Assembly (NCBI GenBank): GCA_903813345.2
Contig: CAIIXF020000010.1
Coordinates: 23,169,740 to 23,233,739 of the forward strand
DNA from: Owenia fusiformis
Lineage: Eukaryota; Annelida; Polychaeta; Sabellida; Oweniidae
Direction of reading: 5' to 3'
Length of the DNA: 64,000 nucleotides
Translations under genes and position numbers: made by a program
The notes under the pieces: generated by a model
What the model was told of the DNA's origin: nothing
Databases searched by the model: none
What the model saw: only the letters and a program-made list of their open reading frames with translations
Shown here: positions 36,801 through 48,800 of the stretch, in pieces
Numbering within the stretch: the stretch's first letter is position 1
Layout: each line of letters begins with the position of its first letter

Positions 36801-39800
36801 TAAATTCTCTTTTGCACTTTTCTTATTCCAAACCAACATGGTGCACTTAGAGTAGTAACAGAATAGAATTTCCTAATTATCAATGTAAGAGATTTTATTT
36901 AGTTTTATAAAGGATAAGATTTCCGGCGCTATCGGTGCTTATGGCTCTAGAAAAGATAGATGCAGGGATAATCCCGTGTAAAATATTGATTGACATATCA
37001 AATAGATTTCACATCTTCATTTTAGAACCGTCTATATGTTCCTGGTATATTCAAAGTGTATACACGGTTGGGAAAAGTTCCAGTTGCTCGGATCGATTTC
37101 TCACATAATATTTGGGTCTTCAACACAAATAACTTTATTATCGATTGATCAATTGAATTGAATAAGCTCAAAAAGGCTACAAGCACCACAATTATAATTT
37201 GAAGCATGAATCTTATACTAGAAGTATAACCCAATTAAATAAATGTATATATTCACAATCACAATAATTCCCAGCATATATAGCCGATTGCTATTTACAA
37301 AGGATAACTGATAAGCATTAGAAAGATTAAGGAAAGTAACATCACAGAACACAAATTCCTTCAAATTATCAAAAATGTTCAAAACAATATTATCTTTTTT
37401 CAGAGTCAGAACAGGGCCGTCATGAAAGAAACCTTATAAATGATCTTTTCAAAGAATACAACTACCTGGAAAGACCCGTAGAACAGGAATCAGATGCCCT
37501 TAAACTAGAATTCAGCCTTGCTCTCCAGCAAATCATAGATGTAGTAAGTAAATATTATATGAATTATATTTACGATATTTTGACTTCGCCCTCTTTACCC
37601 GGGATTAGCGCTCAATCAATTTACTGAAGCTGTTTATATGATCAAAGCTTTTGAATGGACTGGAATTCGAAGTGTTAAAAATGTGTGTTTTTCTGATTTG
37701 TATTCCTTTCTAGTAAATTGGTAGAGAAGAACACTGATGGGATACTGTAACTTTTAATTTAAGTTTTATTACACTAATGTTTCAAATTGTTTTGTTAAAT
37801 GTATATTTCTGAGGAAGTATCGACCAGTTTCAAAATGAAATCAATTCTGATTACAGTATGTGTCATTTTTTAACTCAATTATATGTTATAAACATAGCCT
37901 ATAATTTTCTGTGTTAGAATGAAAAAACAGAGGCACTAACATCAAGCACATGGTGGACAATGGTAGGTTACAGAAGTATTAATAATAGATGGTGAAAGCC
38001 ATGCTGCGAAATATCAAATGTAACAGCTCGAGTGATATATCTTTAACAATATATTTTGAAAAGCATGAATATTTTATTGAAATCGTCATTCTGATATATC
38101 ATGTGAATCATACCTCCCTGAGTGAAAATATTGTGGTAGATATACGCTGTGCTTTTAAATTTGGTGATTTTATTTCTAGAGGTTCTTGGGACACGTGTAC
38201 CTATTCTATAAATGTGTCACATGTTTATTGTAGAAAAGCACAAACCAAGTTACAACGTTTGCTTCACACGTTAGCTTTATCACAAACACAAAAAATTGTG
38301 CCTCCTTGTAATTATTGCAATTTCCTTGATATAAACAATTCAGCTACGATCGGAGATGATAAATCACGTTTGATACATTAGTTTATATTTGTGGCTCAAC
38401 GAGCTCAGTTTATGAAGAAATCTTCTCGGTAGAATCAATGATTGTGGAACCTTGGTATTAGGTGATTGCACACAATGGCGATATTCATTATCAGCTATTA
38501 GGGAGTTTAAGCTTGCAATGTTTTTCACAACCTAAACGTGAACGGAAAATATTTAAGCGATGCATTTGTATGAGCGATTGGCCAAACGTATAGGTTGGCG
38601 TTTCGATTTAATATGCAAGCTTAAACTCCCTATCCACTTCCACCAAACCATTGTCTTGCATCAAATCTCTAGAGCCCTTCTCACTTGTGAAGGTGAGACC
38701 TATGCGGTATCAGAGGCGCCTGAGGCAAGACGATTCTATTTTCGGGGCTACTTTGCTTGATCTAGGAGTGCTAGTCCTGAATTTCGACGAGTGGCCCATT
38801 TATTTGGAGATTAAACGTGCACAACATAATGGACAGTGATTCATCATTTTGTGCTCATTTTAATATATCTTTAATTAAGGTAGATTTATTCTTATACTGT
38901 AGATGTTGTTTTTGTTTAGGATGAAAAGAATCAGTATCTCACCACAAGTATCTGGTTAACTTATGTAAGTATACAAGCACTTAATGTCTAGAAACAGTGA
39001 AACCCCACAGGAGCAACATATCTGAAAACAAACTAACACTTACTATAAATCATTCATTAAACTTAGATGCCTATAGAATTACATATATTACTGCTAAACA
39101 TCTGCATGACAGGCAATGTAGTAATCATAATGATTTACTGATCATTCCCGTCCTATCCGTTTTGCGTCATTTTATATTTGGCTCTTGGTGTCTTGTTTAT
39201 TGAATTTGCTTTATTCGATTATCTCATCATTTACAAGATCATACTTATTTCTACCACTTGTTTTTCTTTATATTATTTCTTATTTTTTGTCATTTTATCT
39301 CATTTTTGCACGCTGTCGGTGTTCTTTTTATCAGTTTATAGTTCTTTTATAGCCAGCGCCTATGTAGAAAATGAGTCAACTTTATCCTAGAGAAGCAGTA
39401 TTAATACAGAAGTAAAACTTTAATGTGTTGATTATGTTTTCACTGTTTATAATAAATGTTGTCTGAAACACGGGTCAAACCAACTGATAATGTTTTATTA
39501 AAAACCAATTTTACTTTGAACATACTCCTTGTCAGTCACACCCTGTTGAAGCTCTATCTGATGTAGTACCACCTGGTGGATTGGAATGTAATAAGGCGAG
39601 ATATAAAGTAGCAATTGGACATACCGTGTCCACCTCCGAGCGGTATACATCTGATTAATCTTCTAACATCAAATAAAACAACCATATTGCTAGATAACCA
39701 GAAAGCTTGTATTTCTTTATTTAGAACATAAAAAGAAGTGTTTGTATAATTTGAGTTGGTGAAGATGCTACTTTATGATGTTCTCCAGGCCTGGACTGAT

Positions 39801-42800
39801 TACAATTTGAAATGGAATTCGTCAGAATACGGTGGTGTCCAGAGTATTCGACTTCCTGCCAAAAAGGTTTGGACTCCAGATGTTCTCATGTATAACAGGT
39901 AATCTTTCCCAATGTCTGATGTTAAGTAACGGAAAATTAGACCATTCTATCTTTTGATTCCAATACGTCCAATCAAGTTCTTCAGCGTATCTTTAAATTC
40001 CGAATTGCAATCCCAGATCTACTACTCCTTAATGGGATTTCTAACAATGCTAGCGTCAGAATTAACATTAATAAATTGTTTCTAGAATGTCAGGCTAATA
40101 ACAAAGGTATAAATTGTTGTCGTTCGTTCTGATTATATAACCAGGTCATATTTTACACTGCCACTGTCACCCAAATCTATTTCAGATTGAAAAACATTTA
40201 ACATCCTTTTCAGTGCGGACGAAGACATAGACAGTAAATTCCCTACTAATGTAGTGGTGTACTCAAGTGGGCTGTGTAACTGGATACCACCGGGTATATT
40301 GAAATTTTTGATAATACGATATAATCTCTCTCAAAATATAAGTTTAGTGGAACACAATTTACATCAGTCATTATGTTTTACACAAGTACGTGTCTAAAGT
40401 ACATATTTAAGAATCACTCAATAAATACTCATAGAAACAATTTATTAGAGTAAAAGCTTCATCGCCTTTTACAGTCACGTATTGATATTTTTATCATTTT
40501 GTTTTAGGTATCTATATAAGCTCATGTAAAATCAACATTCGCTGGTTTCCATTTGATGACCAGTTGTGCACAATGAAGTTTGGCTCATGGACGTACGATG
40601 GGAGCAAAATTAACCTTACTTTGCTTGGGACAGCCGGTAATACAGGGGAAGGTGACATCAGCACATATCAGCCCAGTGGCGAATGGGACCTCATAGGTAT
40701 TAGTGGCATATATATCATTGTAAAACCCAACCCCATTTCCCCCAAAACAATAACAAAATCTTAAAGCTGGAAACTACAATCTCGATTTATTATGATAAAA
40801 ATTGAATATATTATTTTATAAAAACATCAACTTTGATAGAATTACTTTTGCTCATAACGATTTATTGTGTTCGCCGTTTTTGTCCCACCAAGAATACGCA
40901 ATCAAAACGGAAATAGATTCAGCTTCTGCTGGGCAAGCATTTTTAAGGTTTATAGAAAATAACATCTAAATCGAAGTTTGTGGATGCTAATTGTTGTTGA
41001 GTGTTTTTGGTATTTTAGGATTAACGTAAGAGGTTTTTTATTTCAGGTTGGGCAGCATTACAAAAATGATAAAAAGTGAATAAAAAGAAAATTTATCAAG
41101 GTTGTCCATATAAAGTTCACAATAGTTTGCAGATGTTTCTACCAAGAACAACATGAATTTAAATAAAATATTTTTGACACGTGCATTTTCCTTAATCTTC
41201 ATATATACAGGGAAATAGAACACCGTTGCTCATTGAAATTGGTCACTTCACGAAAAAAAAGTTAAAAACATAAGTTAGTTGTAACATCTACAATATTTAA
41301 ACGAACGTGTCTGTACAAGAAGAGTACAGGGGTTGAACTAGGATGTGCTAAGGTGAGAAAGTCTCTAAAAATGAACTGAAAAATATGGTCCTTCGGAATA
41401 ATGTAGGGATGTTCAGATCTCGAGTTCAGATGTGTCTGGTTGATTAATTTCTGTGGAACGAATTATATGGTTAACTTGATAATTGTTGAGCCGATTGTTC
41501 TTGAAAATGTAAAAAAGTAGAATAGTTCCATTCATTGAAATTTCAGAGCACATTGAAATCTGTCGAATCAATGTTTTTACAAACATTCCATAATTGTGAG
41601 CAACGGTATGCTATCAACACATTCAATTATTTTACTATTGACAATTTAAAGTGACATTGAATATTGCATGATCTTGGAAACCTCCAATTAATGATGCTTA
41701 ATCGAACACACTTACAGACTTAGGTTGCAAGTATTTTAGCATTTTAGGAGATGGTGCCACCAGACTTGGGGTATTTGTAGGAAGGGATTGTTTAATGCAG
41801 ATCATCAAATGACACTTAAAATGCCAGCAAGGATATCAATTGGAATCAAATAGATGGAAAGGTGTTATGTTGGATGAAATGAGTCTGTTTCACTTCATTT
41901 CCACTTCCATTCAAATCAATCAGCCATGACTTGTTTTCTCTGAGATGCATGTTTTGAACGTATGTCTTGTTTAATTATCTCATTAATAGCTTTATCAGTT
42001 TCTCCCAACAGACTTTTTGCTGCCATCTCGCCGCTTGTACGTTGATTGAAGCAAGCTGTATTGTGTAAGATTGAATTGTGTATTAAGCAATTTCATTTAA
42101 TTTCATTGTTGATCTCAAAAAGTTTTTACAAGAACAGCGTTTTAGTTCATCCCGACATGACATGCCAGTATTGTTATTGCGCAATTTCACGTTGAGTATA
42201 TACTGGAATAGTAACTGCTACCATGAGTTCAAAATTTCATTTGATCCAATATATAAACAAATTTCAAATAGATTTATGTAAATGCTATTAGATAAAATGA
42301 GGTATGATGAATTCAAAGAAAAATATTTCTCCCAACTCCTAGAAATTCTTACAAATATCTCAAAACCTAACTATATTTTTCAATTAATGTTGACATAGTT
42401 AATATATAAAATATACCCTCCCCGCCAAACATTTAGCAACCGGAAGTTGACATTTGAACCACGTGTTAAAGACTATTAAATATTGTAATGTGTTGGTAAT
42501 TTCAACAAATTTATCAAAATCACCCAGTAATTCGAACATAAATGATAAATAACACGCTAACATGGCAACTTCCTGTTACTGGACATATGGAGTCGTGTAG
42601 TTAGCTCATTTTGCGACTTTTGTTTCAGTCAATTATTACCCAGTATGCCTTTCTTTCATAAAAAATGTTAAGTTAAGATGATTATTTTTAATACATTTCA
42701 GGTGTCTCTGGTATACGAAATGTAGAAAAATATGACTGCTGTCCGGATCCCTACCTGGATATCACATATACAATTAATATTCGACGCAGGAAATTATACT

Positions 42801-45800
42801 ACATATTCAACTTGGCCATTCCATGCTTCCTGCTTTCAAGCCTTACATTACTTTGTTTCTATCTTCCACCGGACAGTGGCGAGAAACTAACATTTGGTAG
42901 GTCATGAATAGTGAAATGTAGTACATTACATGTTACCCATCTTGTCGTTTTCTTTTGTATTTGTATAGGTGTGACTGCTATACGGAATATAGAAAAGTAT
43001 GAATGCTGCCCGGAACCGTATATTGATATAACTTTTACAGTCCATATTCGCCGACGTGTCCTCTACTACGCGTTCAATCTCATTATCCCCTGTGCCCTAC
43101 TGTCTTCCATGGCACTTCTCACATTCTCCTTGCCGCCCGACTCTGGCGAAAAAATCTCTCTAGGTAGGTGTGGGGCTTTTATTACATGACTTGATCTAGA
43201 TGTGTGGGTGATCGAGCTGCATTGGTGATGGCTGCTGGCTACTATATTGGTCTTTGACTTTGATAGAATAGTTCATACCTCGGTCTGGGAATGTAACGAG
43301 GTTGCACAGTCTGAAAGTAATTGCACATTTTGACTAGAGCTCCGGATGGTAGTTCTGGGTGTGGTAAAGGTACGAATGGCTTATGGGCAGTAATGTCGCA
43401 TGCTGCTTATGTTGTCATCATAATGTCTTACTTGGAACCGAAGTCCTTGTGATGTTGTAAAATCTTGTGAAATGTGTGATAACTGCTTACTTTGACTTTT
43501 TAGGGACTAAGCGTTACTACTAGTATATACTTGATTGATATACATGTACAGTTCCCTAGCGAAGTAGACAGTGAATGTTGCGTGACTTATAGAAATAGCA
43601 GGCACTTACATCTGTTATTTATGTAACGATAGAATAGAACAATTATATTTTCCTCTTCACCCACGTCGGTAATAAACTGCCAAACGCATCAGCACATCAA
43701 TGAACGCCCAACTATGACGTAATTGTGTCAGTAAGTGGCTAGGGGTAAAGGGAAGCAGTCTGACCTTAATTTGCTTGATACAATAGCAGGTTAGGTTGGT
43801 TTTTGGCTTACTTTTAAAGATACCTGAAAATCAAGTTTATTTAAGGGTCGGAAGTGTGTTGTCAAAACAAATTAACTTCATGCTTTAGCTTTCATTCTGT
43901 GTTGATGTTTTGACAAATACGTACTAATGTTCTTTTCGATTATAACTAAACCAATATAATTAACCTGCAACCTTGCCTGTTGTTTAGTCATTAATAATGT
44001 ATATGTAGTTCGTACTAACAACACGACAATTGAAATTATAAGGTTACGCTAAATAAGCAATCAACAGTGCCATTATAAACAGAAAAATACAAATCTTTTG
44101 TATATTTCGAGATAGTCAGTTTAATGTGCAGCAAAGATGTGACCTAATTATGAAAGTTATTAATTTTGATGTCATACTTCAAAACTAACCTGGCACAAAA
44201 GTATAAACACGTGCTTAAGCCATACATTCGTTAGCTAAATCGAAAAATGTCGAACTGCTTTTTGACAGCAATAGATAAGCCAAAATCTTTGAAAATCTAA
44301 ATTGAGGAACATTAGGGCATTCTGAGCACGTGTTACAAATATGAACGAGATCGGCCACATATTCTGCGAGTATTGTCAAAAAAACAGTATGCCAAAATAT
44401 CCAATGGAAAAAATGGAAAAGTCACTTATTTCGGTCTAAACGAAGCTGTTTCCAAGTAGACAGATACTTTCGATTCTTTTTTCATCCATCCTTTCTCGTT
44501 CAAACAGTTTTCGATAAATTACTTACCACTACAACTCAAAAGTATCATTAATCCTTCCAAACTGAAATTTCGAACAGAACGGATTTGGATACAGAGAACA
44601 ATGAAACAAGCCTATGGACCTGACACACAAACAAGCGTTTTTGATCTCCTGGAAAGCTGGCACAGACGCTATGGATGTCTCATTGCGCAAGTCTGATGTT
44701 GGAATTTTTGTCATGCATTTGTCAATAGTCAAATAAGATTTAACCGATATCTTTTATATTTGTTCCTATTGCTTAATGATACCCTTAAGCTACTTTTACG
44801 AAAATTTTACAATAATAGATATTTTCAAAATCAGTTGTTCTGCTAAAGCCTGTGTCGTATATGTATGTGTTGATACCAGCGACATTTGATGTGCGCTAAG
44901 TCATCACAACTAGTTATAATAATGATGCGATGTATGAAAATATTGCTTATTATTTCTCAAAAACAGCTTAAATGATGATTTTTGGGTAAAAAAAAACAAC
45001 GTTTTAATTTGTTTGTGCTAATATAATTATATTAACATTGATTGCAGCACATACAGAGCATCGATTGCGTTGATATTTTTCAAACTACATAAAAAATATG
45101 TTTGACACCAGCCCTTAAAAGGGCGATGCTACATCTGTAGATATGTGTTACCCATGCAATGAAATTCTTTTTCTATGCATATAACATTTGTCTTATATTT
45201 TGTATCCTCCACCACACTGGTTAAATTAACATTGCCGATGCATCATTTGTTTAAGATTTCGCCAAAAAGTCCCCTTAAGGTTACCTTTTAAATGTCAGAC
45301 AATGAAAACATAATGTTATTATACAAAATAATGTTATTTTTGTGTTGGATTTAGGTTTTGCTGTCCAATGTTTTGTATCCTCCAAACATTAAGATTTCAG
45401 CAATGCCCATAATTGATTTCAAAGAATTATTTCCAGAAATGAGACTAATGCAATGTAGTATTTTTAAATGATTGTTATAGTTTATTAGTAAATTGAATAT
45501 GTTGAGCATGTGTTGGAGGATACAAAACATATGGACATTATAAAACCTGTTATTTTTTAATGAGTATGACATGCCAAACAACCCCTTTTGAGAGCTGGTC
45601 GGAAACATAATTTATTAATCAGTTAGAAATTATCGACGGACTTGATGCTTAATTAGTTATGTTGTCCGAGTTTCCATTGCAAAATTAGATTTTTGTCCAA
45701 AAATCACCATTAAAGCTGTTTTTAAGAAATAATAAGCAATCTTTTCAATATATATCGCATGGTTATTCTAAACATTTATGTCGGCATCACGATAGCACAT

Positions 45801-48800
45801 ATAATGTCCTTGATATCAATACACATGGCGCAGGGTGTAGTAGAATAGCAGAATTCGTGGAATTTAAAAAATATTAATTATCGTAAATTCGCCCTTATAT
45901 AAATTTTTCAATAAATTCGATTATTTTCTCAGCAGTCTTAATGCTGAGACGTAAATGCTTGTGGAAATGCGGATCATTTTTTGGGTCACCCAATATAACG
46001 TTTGGTCTCTGATATGTGTTTGTGTACTTTAAGAGCTATACTACCTTTGATTGATTGATTGATTGCAACATTTAGAAAGAATACGTCATAACCTTGTGAT
46101 TTCAACTGCAAAATACAAATAAATCTAATCGAGCATTTAAATTAATAGAGCATTCAAAATGTATAACTATAAAAGAAACTCAATATAAAGGGTAACACAA
46201 TAATGCAACCATCTAACTTCAGGATAACATAATTTATCAGTCATGATTTTTTGTGAAAATAGAGTGTTGGATGCATGGATCAGTGGTGTACATTAATATC
46301 ATCACAGACTTAGAGAACAGTGGGTACATATATGATATAATACGATATAATTGATTATAAGTACGAATACTGGCAAAGGTAGTTTTTGCAATTTGTAATA
46401 AAATAATTTTTTGAACGGATTTTGACGATTCCATACAAGAACATGGTCGATCATATGGAAACAATATTTTTCTATAAGTTGCAAAGTCTTTGATGACATA
46501 CAGTACATTTATATTGTATACTGCTGTTTCACACATTCAACATTCTATACAAACCCATTCAAGAAGCTTATGTCATACTAGTATTGAGAGTAATTCCAAA
46601 ATTACAGGTTTACATTTTTGAGTCACCCTGTAGTATTCAGAATATGCAATATTTAGAACCCCAAATAGTTCAAATAAGTTATTCCTTATTATTATGAAAT
46701 GATGAAATGCGTAAATAAAAATGCTTAATATTAAGAGAATTATAAAGGAATGGAAATCCATTATGAGTCATTGAATGTTGTTTCACGCAATTTTGAGATC
46801 TAGAGTAGTAGGAGTTTTGTTGTGGTTTGTTTTCAGGTGTCACTATATTGTTGTCTCTGACAGTCTTCCTCATGATAGTAGCTGAGACAATGCCAGCAAC
46901 GTCCGATGCAGTCCCACTAATTGGTAAGCATAAGTGCATTTTGCCTGTATACTCCTTGTGTTACTTTGAAATGATCACTTGTATTTTCACGTTCCAACTA
47001 CATTTGATGCATTTCCTTTACAGTATTCCCTTAATCCTTTGCATTTCGTTCTTATAGATAGTTTGAATTATCTAAATACGTCTTTACTAAAGTGTCAATA
47101 GAAAGTATTATGTACATGTAAGTACATGCTGTACATGACAGATGAAGTTGCATTCAGATAGCCATTAGGTAATATTTTTGAATTGTTGAATACTAGTATT
47201 ATATTTCTAAAATATGTATGTCAGCAGAAGTATTACACTGTTGGTATTCATTGGATATGTATTTATTTTGAATTGCCATTTAAAAAGGAGGATTGTGTTT
47301 TCAGGGATATATTTTGCGTGTATTATGATGGTGTGTTCATTGTCAGTTGTGTTTACTGTACTAGTTCTCAACTACCACCACCGCAATCCAGAAACGCATA
47401 ATATGCCAAAGGCTGTAAGTATTATGCAGATAAAGTTATGCATGTTACGCTTAACCCTATAATGCAAGCTGACTCCTCAAATAATATCATGAATTTAACA
47501 AACAAAAATCAAGGCTGATGTGCTTTAATTCATGATTTGCTCATGTGTTTTGTCAGTGATGGAGTATAAATGTTGACCCTTGTGATTTTTGTAACCTTTC
47601 TAGACCGGCAGTATACTTCAACGTTTTAATCATCTTCAGGCCTTGTGTAATTTAAAAAACGTTTGTACGTTTTATTTCATTACTTTGAAAATCTCTATTT
47701 TCACTACCCTTAAATCGTGATGGTTAACCCCACTTTGTTGAAAAACTAGATTTTGAGAAGTCAATTTGTAACCATCGAATGTTTTCCCAATGTACTTGTA
47801 TCGGGGGCGTGATTAGCATATTGGCAGATGGGGAAGTATTAAAAAATGTTGACAGACGAAAAAAATAAAACTACAATTACCTATTTTTAAATAACATGGC
47901 GGTTTTTGTAATGTATCTCCTGTGTACTCTACGCGTTTCCCCCTGATATTAGGGAGTTTAAGCTTGCAATGTTTTTCGTAACCCACTGGCGGATCCGGGG
48001 GGGGGGCTGCCCCCCCCCCCTTGGGTGGGCCCAGAAAAAAATAATTGGTCCCAAAAAACTTTTGGGCCAAATAAGGCCTTATGGCCTCAAAAAGTGAGCC
48101 TTTTTGGTCATAAATGGACCTTTTAAGGCCATATTTTTCAATTTTAGGCCAAATTTTAAAGAAAATGGGCCTCAAAATTTCAAAGATTGGGCCTACTTTG
48201 GGATTTTAGGGGCCCAAAATTTTTTTCCGAACGTTTTTTTTCTCTGACAGCGAATTTGGGCCCCCCTCCCCCTTTGTTGGTTCCCAGATCCGCCCCTGTA
48301 ACCTAATCGTGAACGGAAAATATCTAAGCGATACATTTGTATGGGCGATTGGTCATACATATAGGTTGGCGTTTCGATTTTAAATGCAAGCTTAAACTCC
48401 CTATTATCAAAAGGAGAAATAGATGTCATTGAAAAAGTCAAGAACTTTTCTTTCGAATCAAGGGACTTTGATCACATCTGTATGATTTCAGGTGAGGGTG
48501 ATAATATGTAAGTGGTTGGCGTGGATGCTTCGCATGGAGAGACCAGGCCATGATATAACAATAAGAAAAATAGTGCACGATGCAAGAATTGCCAAATTAA
48601 AGGAGGTTGAACTGCGACAAAAATCCTCCAGAAGTTTACTCGCGAATGTGCTAGACTTAGACGATGATCTTTGTAAGATTGATCGAATGGACAGGATGAA
48701 TTCAGTGCCAAATTACGCGTCCATAAAAATAGAGGAGAACGGCACCCATATCGGATACACACCTCTGGCAAACTCACCCACGGGAGGTCACTGTCTACAT

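Larger units (their letters stand above)
18818..37403 (+). other. nAChR intron 1 (18.6 kb)
   Basis: Contains the pogo-like and foldback elements at 20.0-22.3 kb, the second copy of the 5' duplicated block (22.4-27.0 kb), the 480-bp repeat block (28.6-30.2 kb) and two long palindromes (34110..35106, 35924..36454). Between them (for example 23.8-25.5, 30.2-34.1 and 36.5-37.4 kb) I see only AT-rich sequence with short meaningless frames. Confidence 0.6.

Noticed and set aside
46185-46632. Possible mariner-type element with GTCACCCTGTA end
   Set aside because: Only the right end is convincing; the putative left end (AAGGGTAACACAATAATG) pairs poorly.
47813-48175. 120-codon minus-strand frame
   Set aside because: It spans a MITE and the GGCGGATC-ended insertion within it; its sequence is explained by these elements.
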